Source: Methylococcales bacterium
Lineage (GTDB): Bacteria > Pseudomonadota > Gammaproteobacteria > Methylococcales > Methylomonadaceae
Length of the DNA: 32,966 nucleotides
Assembly (NCBI GenBank): GCA_026399095.1
Contig: JAPLRP010000049.1
Span: forward strand, 1-32,966
Direction: 5' to 3'
The stretch's first letter is position 1; each line of letters starts with the position of its first letter. The translations under genes were made by a program, and so were the position numbers. This document shows, in pieces, positions 13,696-22,223 of this stretch. Below the pieces are notes generated by a model that was given only the letters and a program-made list of their open reading frames with translations, was not told where the DNA came from and did not search any database.

Positions 13696-14964
13696 TTAAT
13701 CCATTTTATAAATCGGCATGGTCGCTATGCGGGCATCAATTTGTTTTGATAATTCTTTATAAGTCGGGCTATCAATGGATTGATAGCGTTGCTTAAATTC
13801 AACTTCGTTCATGTGTTCTGGTAGATCTCTGGGGTCGGGCATGAAATCGCTGTAATCCTTTATTTGGGACATCATTTTTTGTATTTGGTGGGCTTTTTCC
13901 GGTGATGATGTCGCTATTTCACCAAAGCGTGTGCCGGCTTTGTCTGCGGCTAAATCAATAAAGCTAAAACCACTGCCGCTTTGGGCATCACGTAACTCTT
14001 TCTCTTCCCCTACGACTTTAGCGACCTGACCATTTTCGGACGCGGAAATAGCCGCTGAGCCGATGAAATGTTGGGCAAGATCTATCCTTTTGTATAAAAA
14101 AGTAGGGTAACGTTTTTCTGTTGCTAATTTTGATGCCGGAAAAGATAGAAGTTCTTTGGTTTCTTTTTTATTAACGTAATTATTAACGGCCATAATGGCT
14201 GTCTTGTTTTCTTCAATGGCATTCTTTAAAGTAGAGCGTTGTAGTGCCAATTCAAAGACGGGTTTTAATAGTTCGGCCAATGATAAGCGCCATTCGGGGT
14301 CATGTTGAGCAACGATGTCGGTTATTTTTTGTTGATAAATATCCAGATTAGGATTTTCATTGCTATGTGTCAGAAAGTTACGCGCTTGTATATAGGTTTC
14401 CATGCTGGAGGAATACGTAATGGCTATTTTTTGTTGGTCAATTTCAATCGTTTTGATGGGGCGGGTTGCCAGAATGAAATATTCATTCAAGGACGTATTT
14501 TTTATAATGGCGTCGATAACAAAGGCTGCAAACTTTGCAGGTAGTAATAATTTTCCTGCTTTAAATTTTGTCAGAGTGGGTAGTTCGCTGTTGTCATCAT
14601 TACCCAATCTAAAGCTTATGTTTATATAGTCTCCAAAGCTGTTTGGAGGTAGTTTCATCGTGATAGTAAACCTCAATACATTATTTTTAAGGGCTATATT
14701 AGCGGCACTTTTGCGATAACGATTGAGCAAGTAATTGGCAGCAAGATTAAGGTCGGCTTGGCTTAACTCGATTTTGCCAATTTCATCGGGTTTGGTTTTA
14801 GTGCCTTCATGAAGGATTTTTTTTGCTCTGGCGATATCATCTCGGGTAGGTGTCCAGCCAACGGCAATGTCGGGTACGTCACTGACACCAAAAAAAACCA
14901 GCATGCCGCATAAAACCATGATGGCGGCTAGTGGTAACAAAATAATCCGTAAGAGTATCTTCAT
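13696..14964 (-). CDS. Membrane-anchored hypothetical protein downstream of ppx
   Basis: A 422-residue protein using ATG 14964, 10 bp after the ppx stop. An in-frame ATG at 15024 would lie inside ppx and put 20 extra residues before the anchor. The N-terminus (MKILLRIILLPLAAIMVLCGMLVFFG) is one membrane anchor or uncleaved signal. The rest, largely polar, should face the periplasm. Visible pieces include a SQADLNLAANYLLNR segment near residue 70, a beta-rich middle, and a charged C-terminal half with FIDLAADKAGTRFGE. I do not recognise a characterised family. Its tight position behind ppx points to co-transcription and perhaps a shared role in phosphate or envelope physiology, which is inference only. 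Confidence 0.78.
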   Translation of the reverse strand: MKILLRIILLPLAAIMVLCGMLVFFGVSDVPDIAVGWTPTRDDIARAKKILHEGTKTKPDEIGKIELSQADLNLAANYLLNRYRKSAANIALKNNVLRFTITMKLPPNSFGDYINISFRLGNDDNSELPTLTKFKAGKLLLPAKFAAFVIDAIIKNTSLNEYFILATRPIKTIEIDQQKIAITYSSSMETYIQARNFLTHSNENPNLDIYQQKITDIVAQHDPEWRLSLAELLKPVFELALQRSTLKNAIEENKTAIMAVNNYVNKKETKELLSFPASKLATEKRYPTFLYKRIDLAQHFIGSAAISASENGQVAKVVGEEKELRDAQSGSGFSFIDLAADKAGTRFGEIATSSPEKAHQIQKMMSQIKDYSDFMPDPRDLPEHMNEVEFKQRYQSIDSPTYKELSKQIDARIATMPIYKMD

Positions 14965-14974
14965 AAGCCCGCGC

Positions 14975-16474
14975 TTAGGCAAATTCGAGCTTGAAGCCGG
15001 CAGATTTGAGGTAATCGGCTTCATGAATCAAGTCGGCATGAGTCAGTGGGGATAAGGACAACCAAGCGTTGGGAAACTGTAAGTTAATTTTTGATTTATT
15101 GATGGTTATTTTAAAGTCAGGCAGTTCATCATTATGGCGGTTACGGTGAAGTAAAACCGAAATTCGTAAAATCAAGGTAAGATAAGGTGCGTAAGTGTTC
15201 CAAGGTGAGGGCAGATCGTTGAAAAGCGCTAAAGAAAATTTACGCCGATGTGATCTTATGATGGAAGCTAACAAGATTTGATCTTGTGTAGAAAATCCCG
15301 CTAAATCAGCATGCTCTATAATATATGCACTGTGTTTATGATATTGGTTGTGCGCAATATCAATGCCTGTTTCATGTAAATCAGCTGCCCAATTTAAAAA
15401 CTGAATACAATTTAGGTCTTCAGCCCAATTGTGATTGTAGATTAATTGTTTTAACAGGATATTGTTGGTATTTTTAATACGAACCGCATGCTTTTTATCG
15501 GTACGGTATTTATCTGCAACCGATAATACAGTTGCAGAGCGCATGTCTTGATCATAAATACGGCCTAATAAATCTTGTATCAGGCCTTCTCTTAAAGCCC
15601 CGTCAGCTACTGTCATCTGCTCAATGCCTAAACTTTTAAAGGTCGCGTAGACAATAGCGACTCCACCCGGGAATACGGGCAGACGCTCGGGATCAAGCTC
15701 AGGTAAATTTATTTCGCTAATATGATTGCACTGGTTAATATAAGCAACCAATTTTTCAAGGCCTTGTTTGGTGATGCCGTTATTACTCCAGCCTTTGGCT
15801 TGCAATACTTTAGCAATTGAACGCAAACTACCGGAGGCGCCAATAGCTTCATCCCAGTTTTTACGTTGAAATTTTCTTTGAAAGGGTTCCAGTTTTTGTT
15901 CTGCAAAAAGGGTTGCTTGGTTAAATGCACTTTTAGATAAACGCCCTTCTTTAAAAAACAGATTACTGACCGAAACACAGCCCATGTGCAAGCTTTCTTT
16001 TTCTTTAGGCGTTTCACCGGTGCCGATGATGTATTCGGTACTGCCGCCGCCAATATCCATAACCAAACGCAGGTTGGCATTACTACTCAGGCTGTAAGAT
16101 ACACCTAGATAAATTAAGCGGGCTTCTTCTATGCCTGAGATTATGTGGATAGGATGGCCGAGTGCTTGCTCTGCTTTAAGCAAAAATTGTCCGGCATTTT
16201 TGGCTGTGCGCAGGGTATTGGTGCCCACAATGCGCACGCTACCGCCTGGAAAGTGTTTGATTCTTTGGCCCATCCGCTCCAAACAAGCCAACGCTCTGTT
16301 TTGTGTGTTTTCATCCAGGAAGTTGTTTTCATCAAGCCCTGATGCAAGTCTAACCATTTCCCGAAGTCGGTCTATCGTTTGGGGTGTACCGTCGTTCAGG
16401 CTGCAAACGATCATATGAAAACTGTTAGAGCCGAGGTCTACAGCAGCAACCATTTCTGGTGGTTTGTTAGGCAC
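14975..16474 (-). CDS. ppx: Exopolyphosphatase (Ppx/GppA family)
   Basis: A 499-residue cytoplasmic enzyme that releases phosphate from the ends of polyphosphate chains; GppA relatives hydrolyse pppGpp. The actin-like ATPase-fold motifs are VAAVDLGSNSFHMIV (about 9-23), SGIEEARLIYLG with the catalytic Glu (about 113-124) and the phosphate-binding MDIGGGSTEYI (about 139-149). A C-terminal HD-like helical domain follows (DLHETGIDIAHNQYHKHSAYIIEHAD). Length and the HD-like domain match Ppx. The start is GTG 16474; an ATG seven codons downstream is an alternative. The pairing enzyme PPK1 lies about 6 kb away in another unit. The next gene downstream starts 10 bp after its stop. Confidence 0.93.
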   Translation of the reverse strand: MPNKPPEMVAAVDLGSNSFHMIVCSLNDGTPQTIDRLREMVRLASGLDENNFLDENTQNRALACLERMGQRIKHFPGGSVRIVGTNTLRTAKNAGQFLLKAEQALGHPIHIISGIEEARLIYLGVSYSLSSNANLRLVMDIGGGSTEYIIGTGETPKEKESLHMGCVSVSNLFFKEGRLSKSAFNQATLFAEQKLEPFQRKFQRKNWDEAIGASGSLRSIAKVLQAKGWSNNGITKQGLEKLVAYINQCNHISEINLPELDPERLPVFPGGVAIVYATFKSLGIEQMTVADGALREGLIQDLLGRIYDQDMRSATVLSVADKYRTDKKHAVRIKNTNNILLKQLIYNHNWAEDLNCIQFLNWAADLHETGIDIAHNQYHKHSAYIIEHADLAGFSTQDQILLASIIRSHRRKFSLALFNDLPSPWNTYAPYLTLILRISVLLHRNRHNDELPDFKITINKSKINLQFPNAWLSLSPLTHADLIHEADYLKSAGFKLEFA

Positions 16475-16511
16475 GAGTTATCCAGTTTTGTCAGCTAAGC
16501 AAGTTAATATC

Positions 16512-16520
16512 TGTTAAAAT
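16512..16520 (+). promoter_or_regulatory. Candidate extended -10 promoter for the ABC transporter genes
   Basis: TGTTAAAAT has the TGn extension and a near-consensus -10. It lies in the gap between divergent ppx and the ABC genes, 84 bp before the ATG. A TTGTCA at 16488-16493 is too far upstream (21 bp) to be an ideal -35. Confidence 0.3.
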
Positions 16521-16603
16521 TACACCGTTTTTGCGATCCATTTTTGGATGCTACCCGTCTAATTTAACTTATTTATAGGCTCCCGTTAAGTGTTAGTTTC
16601 AAT

Positions 16604-17533
16604 ATGAATGCATTATCTATTCGTAATCTTCGAAAAACATACAATAATGGCTTCGAAGCCTTAAAAGGAATTGACCTTGATGTTGAAGAAGGCGATTTTT
16701 TTGCCTTGTTGGGTCCTAATGGTGCCGGTAAGTCGACGGCTATAGGCATTATTAGTTCATTAGTCAATGAAACCAGCGGCTCAATCAGTATTTTTGGTCA
16801 TGATTTAAAAACAGATCGGGCAAACGCTAAAAGTTGTTTGGGTATGGTGCCGCAAGAGGTTAATTTTAATCAGTTTGATACGGTTAAAAGTATTGTTGTT
16901 AATCAAGCGGGTTATTACGGTACGCCCCGTAAGTTAGCGCTTGAAAGAACTGAGCTATGTCTTAAGCAGATGGATTTGTGGGATAAGCGTGACATGGTTT
17001 CCAGACGTTTATCCGGTGGTATGAAGCGCCGTGTCATGATTGCTCGTGCCATGGTGCATGCCCCCAAGTTATTGATACTTGATGAGCCGACAGCAGGCGT
17101 TGATATAGAAATACGCCGATCTATGTGGAAAATGATGCAGGCGCTTAATGAGCAGGGAACGACCATTATTTTAACAACCCATTACTTGGAAGAAGCAGAA
17201 AGTTTGTGCCGTAATATCGCAATTATTGACCAAGGACGGATAGTCGAAAATTCAGATATGGCTAGTTTATTGTCAAGAATGCATATTGACCACTTCGTTT
17301 TGGATTTGGCCGAACCACTGGTTGTTGTGCCGGTTATTGATGGGTATCAGATAGAGCGTATTGGGGATAAGGTACTGAATGTTGGTGTACCTAAGGAAGC
17401 TGGACTTAATCAATTATTTAATCAGTTAAGTGCGCTTAACATTAAAGTACTGAGTCTTAAAAACAAGAGTAATCGACTGGAACAATTATTTATGGATTTA
17501 ATTGATTCAAGTTCTGCGGGTATAAACCAATGA
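16604..17533 (+). CDS. ABC transporter ATP-binding protein (YadG-like)
   Basis: A 309-residue nucleotide-binding subunit of an ABC-2-type exporter. Walker A is GPNGAGKST (37-45), the signature is LSGGMKRR (136-143), Walker B with catalytic Glu is LLILDEP (156-162), and the switch His is in TTHYLEE. The C-terminal 90 residues form an extra domain common in ABC-2 exporters of the DrrA/CcmA/YadG type. The order ATPase-permease with a 4-bp ATGA overlap at 17530 matches yadG-yadH. The exported substrate cannot be deduced; drug, lipid or polysaccharide are all possible in this group. Confidence 0.92.
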   Translation: MNALSIRNLRKTYNNGFEALKGIDLDVEEGDFFALLGPNGAGKSTAIGIISSLVNETSGSISIFGHDLKTDRANAKSCLGMVPQEVNFNQFDTVKSIVVNQAGYYGTPRKLALERTELCLKQMDLWDKRDMVSRRLSGGMKRRVMIARAMVHAPKLLILDEPTAGVDIEIRRSMWKMMQALNEQGTTIILTTHYLEEAESLCRNIAIIDQGRIVENSDMASLLSRMHIDHFVLDLAEPLVVVPVIDGYQIERIGDKVLNVGVPKEAGLNQLFNQLSALNIKVLSLKNKSNRLEQLFMDLIDSSSAGINQ

Positions 17534-18294
17534 ATAATACGATTGCGTTAAGAACGATTGTTACTAAAGAAATTTTCCGTTTTATACGTATCTGGCCACA
17601 AACCTTATTACCGCCTGCCATTACCACGGCTTTGTACTTTCTGATTTTTGGTAAACTGATTGGCAGTAGAATTGGTGCTGTTAATGGCGCAAGTTATATG
17701 GATTATATAGTCCCAGGTATTATTTTGATGTCGGTTATTAGTCATTCTTATGCCAATGTGGTCTCTTCTTTTTATTCAACTAAATTTCAGCGCAATATTG
17801 AAGAACTGCTGGTTGCACCAGTTCCTAATTGGATAATTCTTGCGGGTTATGTGAGTGGGGGGATTATTCGGGGATTATTGGTAGGTCTGGTAGTTACGTT
17901 AATCTCTCTTTTATTTGCAGATGTTGTTGTTAATAATCTGTTAATTACTTTGTCTGTTGCTTTTTTGACAGCGACTCTTTTTGCCTTGGCTGGCTTTATT
18001 AATGCAGTGCTTGCTGAAAGCTTTGATGATATTTCCATTATTCCAAACTTTGTCTTAACCCCTCTTAGTTATCTGGGTGGTGTTTTTTATTCAGTTGATA
18101 TGCTCCCGAGTATTTGGCAGACAATTTCCAAGGGCAATCCTATCTTATATATGATTAATGCTTTTCGCTATGGGTTGATTGGGATTAGTGATGTTAAAAT
18201 TGAGCTGGCTTATCTGATTACCGGTGGATTTATTGTTTTATTGGCTTTTTTTAGTTTGTTTTTATTGCATAAAGGAATAGGAATTAAAAACTAG
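17530..18294 (+). CDS. ABC-2-type permease (YadH-like)
   Basis: A 254-residue integral membrane subunit with about six hydrophobic segments and the ABC-2 family stretches LYFLIFGKLIGSRIG, YMDYIVPGIILMSVI and FVLTPLSYLGGVFYSVDMLP. It overlaps the ATPase gene by 4 bp and forms the exporter channel in the inner membrane as a dimer. It ends 96 bp before slyD, a gap that contains a -10-like TATAAT, so slyD probably has its own promoter. Confidence 0.92.
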   Translation: MNNTIALRTIVTKEIFRFIRIWPQTLLPPAITTALYFLIFGKLIGSRIGAVNGASYMDYIVPGIILMSVISHSYANVVSSFYSTKFQRNIEELLVAPVPNWIILAGYVSGGIIRGLLVGLVVTLISLLFADVVVNNLLITLSVAFLTATLFALAGFINAVLAESFDDISIIPNFVLTPLSYLGGVFYSVDMLPSIWQTISKGNPILYMINAFRYGLIGISDVKIELAYLITGGFIVLLAFFSLFLLHKGIGIKN

Positions 18295-18318
18295 ATCACC
18301 TTGGTTTGGGTTGACACA

Positions 18319-18324
18319 TATAAT
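18319..18324 (+). promoter_or_regulatory. Candidate -10 box for slyD
   Basis: A consensus TATAAT lies 66 bp before the slyD ATG. A TTGACA overlaps it closely but is too near to act as its -35. Confidence 0.3.
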
Positions 18325-18390
18325 TTTCAGGACAAATGCGATGCAAATCGTTATCATGGCTCGTTTTTTAATTATCAATAAGGTTTAATC

Positions 18391-18858
18391 ATGCAAGTTG
18401 CAGACAAAATGGCTGTTTCAATCCACTACACACTGACGAATGATGAAGGCGAAGTCCTTGATAGTTCAATAGGTGACGATGCATTAGTTTATCTACAGGG
18501 TAGTGGAAATATTATATCCGGCCTTGAAAATGCAATGGTGGGCAAAGTCATTGGCGACAAGTTTAAAGTACGTCTTGATGCTGAAGATGGTTATGGCGAG
18601 CTAATGGAAGACATGGTTGAAGTTATTTCCCGCGAAATGTTTGAAGGTATTGATACTATTGAAGTCGGCATGCAGTTTCATGCAGATACCGGAGTCGTTA
18701 CAGTAGTGAGTATTGATGGCGATAATATTACTATTGACGGCAATCATCCTTTAGCCGGACAGGCCTTAACTTTTGATGTTGAAGTGATTGATGTTAGGGC
18801 AGCAACCGAAGAGGAAGCCTCGCACGGACATATTCATGGTGAAAATTGCCATCATTAA
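18391..18858 (+). CDS. slyD: FKBP-type peptidyl-prolyl isomerase SlyD
   Basis: A 155-residue cytoplasmic prolyl isomerase and chaperone. It has the FKBP half-sites VSIHYTLTNDEGEVLDSS and ISGLENAMVGKVIGDK, the inserted chaperone flap (about 72-128) and the return strand QALTFDVEVIDVRAAT. The C-terminal tail SHGHIHGENCHH is rich in His plus one Cys, a short version of the SlyD nickel-binding tail used in hydrogenase maturation and metal storage. The tail is much shorter than in E. coli. It is convergent with the zeta-kinase gene. Confidence 0.94.
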   Translation: MQVADKMAVSIHYTLTNDEGEVLDSSIGDDALVYLQGSGNIISGLENAMVGKVIGDKFKVRLDAEDGYGELMEDMVEVISREMFEGIDTIEVGMQFHADTGVVTVVSIDGDNITIDGNHPLAGQALTFDVEVIDVRAATEEEASHGHIHGENCHH

Positions 18859-18900
18859 TATTTAGTCTGACGGCAATTGGTTATATCAAGTGAATGATTC

Positions 18901-18924
18901 GTTAATGATGCATGCATCATTAAC
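18901..18924. repeat. 24-bp perfect palindrome between convergent genes
   Basis: GTTAATGATGCA is followed at once by its exact reverse complement, so all 12 base pairs match with no spacer. It lies 43 bp after the slyD stop and 22 bp beyond the end of the zeta-kinase gene. It may act as a bidirectional terminator stem, although no T-run follows, or as a binding site for a dimeric protein. Confidence 0.7.
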
Positions 18925-18930
18925 TGCGGT

Positions 18931-18951
18931 TATTAAGCTAAATGCTTAATA
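18931..18951. repeat. Inverted repeat over the zeta-kinase stop codon
   Basis: TATTAAGC (18931-18938) and GCTTAATA (18944-18951) are a perfect 8-bp inverted repeat around TAAAT. The right arm includes the stop codon of the leftward gene. Together with the palindrome just before it, this is a likely transcription end for both genes. Confidence 0.5.
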
Positions 18952-21105
18952 TTGAAGTTTGGTTATCCAAGGATCTTTTGCATAGGGATCTATGTAAAAG
19001 GCTAGTGCTTCGGGTTTATGTAACAAGCCGTCTTCACCTGAAGCATTGGGATTTAATTGTCTTTTCTCTACAAAGTCGACCATACGTCTGGCATTATATA
19101 TAAGCAGTACGCGATTATTATTTTTACTCTGATAAATTTGGTAAGCCACATTATCCTCATAAAACGCTGCATTTTTGTTAATAAGCGACTCAAGCTTATT
19201 CTCATCATCCCAGGTTAAGTTTTTTAAAATAGAGTCTTCACGGGTTCTGATGAGTGTTTTTAAATAGGTCATCAAAGTGCCGGAGAGCTGGTGATTTTGG
19301 AGCGCCCGTACTTCTTGGTCAGAAAAAGAAAAACTCTCTGCAACCAAGTAGTGTTGATCTTTTTCGCCATCGTTAGCAAATAATGATATTTTATCCAGCA
19401 TGTCATGTTCTAAGGCATTCAAGAATGATCTGGGTGCTCGAATGTGTTTGTCTACTGTAACGACCCAAGGCAACGCACGGCCAGCTGTTTCGAAGCGTTC
19501 TTTTACGCTGTTGATAACACTGGATCTAATTAATTCATTTTCACGACCTTCCGGTTTAATAATAAAAGCATCTACAGCTGTTATTTGGGTATAAAATCCG
19601 TGAGCCTTGAATTGATTGACTATGTTTGAGTAACGAGGCTGATAGGGGATGCCTGTGCCATCATAAAGTATATTGAATTGATATAATTTTGCGTAATCGG
19701 CCACTGAATCACGTAAGCGGTTTGCAAAGGGTTCAACGTAAACATAATCATCACTATGATGACCTGCCGCAGTTAGTACTTTGTAAAGATCACTTTGTTT
19801 TCTAAATTCATCAAGTGAAGCAATAACAAAATTATCGCCACAGTTGGCTTCTGCAATTTCTTCGACTGCTGATTTGCCGGAACCCGCACCACCCATTGAC
19901 ATAAATAATTGTGGGTTTACAACAGGTGTTTTTCCTTCAAACACAGCCTCTTTTGCTTTATCAAGGTTGGATATAATTTTACTCAGTCGCTCATAGGCAA
20001 TTTCAACCGCTCGTTCTAATCGGTTGTCTCCACTTGCAGCGATCAGCAATCGTTCTTTTAGACCTTCGTTATTAACCAGATCAAAAATTAGCGCTTTATC
20101 ACCTTCACATTGCTTAAGCAGTTGTACGACTTCCGTATGACCAGGCGAACGTAGTCCCGTTAGCATATTAATATCAAGACAGAACAGGGGGGCTGAGCCA
20201 TCTTCACCTAAGCTGATACCATCAATTTCATTTTTTCCGGCACTTCGTAATTCTTCTGTTCCCGGTAAATAGCCAATCATATTTTGAGCAGCGCAAAGTG
20301 GATAATCGGCTAAATGTTTTCCGGCTATGAATAATTCATTGGTGATGTTGGCCATAGGCACCAGGCCGCCATTAACAGAAACCAGACATTCTATGCCCGT
20401 TGACGTTGTATGCGACAAAAAAGGTATTCCGTATACAAATCTCTTGTTTTCCGGCCACTTACCATAAGCATTGGCTTTGTTTTGCAAGCTTTTACAAAAA
20501 GTAGGGTTAAGTGCATGTTCAAAGGCAAGGGTAATTTCTCTCAGTGTACTATGAGGATTATGAAGGGCAACTGCATCACAGACATTAATTCGTCTAAAGT
20601 CTATGCTTTGTTCATAAACGCTTTTGATTGCCGGTAATTTGCCAAGCATGGTTATAAAGAAATCAAGCGTTAAGCGGTTCCCATAGTAAAAGGGTCTTAC
20701 GCAACGCATTTTTTGGTAAAAACTGGCCAGCCTTTCTGCGATGTTTTCAGTGCTTATAACAAAACCATTATTATCAAAAATAGCAGTTTCATTATTATCG
20801 TCTCCGTCTAAGACCAAGCGCTCTATAGCTTCACGAAATTCTTTTCTTTTTTCGGGGTCCGTCATGGATCCTGGGCGATGACAAACTGTCGGTTGTTCTT
20901 TCCAGTCCTGAAACATTTCACGGTGAATCCGTGAAAAAAGCTCCGTTAAGTAAGTAACGCGCTTCGTTTGGTCATGTGAGACAGTGCCTTCTGCTTCTTG
21001 TTGCAAAGTTGATAAAAGCTTTACACCTTGAGAAATTGCCAGGGCAGTGCGTAATTTTTTTAGTTGTTTATAGCCTTTAATTCTTGGGATGTTGTTTTTA
21101 TTCAT
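18946..21105 (-). CDS. Large zeta-toxin-type kinase with possible degenerate Fic-like N-terminal region
   Basis: A 719-residue protein. The C-terminal part from about 395 is a zeta-toxin-family P-loop kinase: Walker A GGAGSGKS (405-412), the catalytic-type Asp in SLDEFR (432), YDGTG (481-485) and conserved arginines in VKERFETAGR (534-543). Zeta toxins phosphorylate UDP-N-acetylglucosamine or related substrates; this enzyme's substrate is unknown. The first 200 residues include ELFSRIHREMFQDW and later CVRPFYYGNRLTLDFF (135-150), which resembles the Fic motif HPFxxGNGRxxR with the His, acidic residue and second Arg replaced, so a dead Fic-like fold is possible. The middle (200-390) is unassigned. 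No epsilon/PezA-like antitoxin adjoins. It is read leftward from a 202-bp gap. The kinase domain is confident; the Fic-like reading is a hypothesis. Confidence 0.82.
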   Translation of the reverse strand: MNKNNIPRIKGYKQLKKLRTALAISQGVKLLSTLQQEAEGTVSHDQTKRVTYLTELFSRIHREMFQDWKEQPTVCHRPGSMTDPEKRKEFREAIERLVLDGDDNNETAIFDNNGFVISTENIAERLASFYQKMRCVRPFYYGNRLTLDFFITMLGKLPAIKSVYEQSIDFRRINVCDAVALHNPHSTLREITLAFEHALNPTFCKSLQNKANAYGKWPENKRFVYGIPFLSHTTSTGIECLVSVNGGLVPMANITNELFIAGKHLADYPLCAAQNMIGYLPGTEELRSAGKNEIDGISLGEDGSAPLFCLDINMLTGLRSPGHTEVVQLLKQCEGDKALIFDLVNNEGLKERLLIAASGDNRLERAVEIAYERLSKIISNLDKAKEAVFEGKTPVVNPQLFMSMGGAGSGKSAVEEIAEANCGDNFVIASLDEFRKQSDLYKVLTAAGHHSDDYVYVEPFANRLRDSVADYAKLYQFNILYDGTGIPYQPRYSNIVNQFKAHGFYTQITAVDAFIIKPEGRENELIRSSVINSVKERFETAGRALPWVVTVDKHIRAPRSFLNALEHDMLDKISLFANDGEKDQHYLVAESFSFSDQEVRALQNHQLSGTLMTYLKTLIRTREDSILKNLTWDDENKLESLINKNAAFYEDNVAYQIYQSKNNNRVLLIYNARRMVDFVEKRQLNPNASGEDGLLHKPEALAFYIDPYAKDPWITKLQY

Positions 21106-21268
21106 AATTGCTGTCTTTAAATCAAGGGTCTAATCAGGGGTATTATTGTAAATAAATTCTGTGTGATATATTGATAATTTTGAATAGTACTGATTTAAGT
21201 CTCTTTAGGTTCAAGAAACCATCTTTTTTTGCCTGATTCCAAACCATACTACAAAAACATATTTACGC

Positions 21269-21274
21269 TATAAT
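21269..21274 (+). promoter_or_regulatory. Candidate -10 box for glyQS
   Basis: A consensus TATAAT lies 33 bp before the glyQ GTG start, in the gap divergent from the zeta-kinase gene. No recognisable -35 hexamer stands 16-18 bp before it. Confidence 0.4.
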
Positions 21275-21307
21275 TAGACACTTTTTACTGCCTAACGTGT
21301 AGACACC

Positions 21308-22222
21308 GTGTCGAATAGAAACAACGATTCATCAACTTTTCAGGGACTTATCCTGGCGTTACAAGACTATTGGTCAAGTCAGGGTTGTATTTTATTACAG
21401 CCTTTGGATCAGGAGGTAGGTGCGGGGACTTTTCATCCCGCCACTTTTTTACGTGCAATAGGTCCCGAGCCTTGGAATGTTGCTTATGTCCAGCCTTCAC
21501 GGCGCCCCACTGACGGCCGCTTTGGAGAAAATCCAAATCGTCTGCAGCATTATTACCAATTCCAGGTGCTTTTAAAGCCATCACCCGATAATATTCAGGA
21601 ACTTTATCTGGGATCTTTACGTTATTTAGGTCTGGATTTACTTGAGCATGATATTCGATTTGTAGAAGATAATTGGGAATCACCTACTTTGGGTGCTTGG
21701 GGACTGGGTTGGGAAGTCTGGTTAAATGGCATGGAAGTGACTCAGTTTACTTATTTTCAGCAAGTGGGCGGGTTGGAATGTAGGCCTGTTAGTGGCGAGA
21801 TTACTTATGGTCTTGAGCGTATTGCCATGTATTTGCAGGGCGTTAAAAGTGTTTATGATTTAGTGTGGACTAAGGGTCCTTTGGGCACTGTCACTTATGG
21901 CGATGTGTTTCATCAAAATGAAGTCGAAATGTCGGCTTATAATTTTGACCATGCCAACGTCGATTTTATGTTTCAGTGTTTTAATACCTATGAGCAGGAA
22001 TGCCAAAAATTGATTGAGCTCAATTTACCGTTGCCTGCATATGAGATGGTATTAAAAGCGTCACATACGTTTAACTTGCTGGATGCACGTCATGCGATTT
22101 CGGTAACCGAGCGCCAACGTTACATTTTAAGAGTTCGAGCCTTATCCAGAGCCGTTGCTGAAGCTTATTATGCCCGCCGCGAATCGCTTGGATTTCCAAT
22201 GTTGACAGAGCAAGGAGCATAA
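21308..22222 (+). CDS. glyQ: Glycyl-tRNA synthetase alpha subunit
   Basis: The catalytic subunit of the bacterial alpha2beta2 glycyl-tRNA synthetase, which charges tRNA-Gly. It is 304 residues with the near-invariant family stretches [38 protein letters not shown] and [20 protein letters not shown]. The start is GTG at 21308; the family-conserved part begins at STFQG about nine codons in. The glyS ATG follows after a 1-bp gap, and an AAGGAG ribosome binding site for glyS lies inside the last glyQ codons. Confidence 0.98.
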   Translation: MSNRNNDSSTFQGLILALQDYWSSQGCILLQPLDQEVGAGTFHPATFLRAIGPEPWNVAYVQPSRRPTDGRFGENPNRLQHYYQFQVLLKPSPDNIQELYLGSLRYLGLDLLEHDIRFVEDNWESPTLGAWGLGWEVWLNGMEVTQFTYFQQVGGLECRPVSGEITYGLERIAMYLQGVKSVYDLVWTKGPLGTVTYGDVFHQNEVEMSAYNFDHANVDFMFQCFNTYEQECQKLIELNLPLPAYEMVLKASHTFNLLDARHAISVTERQRYILRVRALSRAVAEAYYARRESLGFPMLTEQGA

Positions 22223-22223
22223 A

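Noticed and set aside
15709-16080. 123-codon ORF within ppx in another frame
   Set aside because: Overlaps the conserved phosphatase domain and has no family features.
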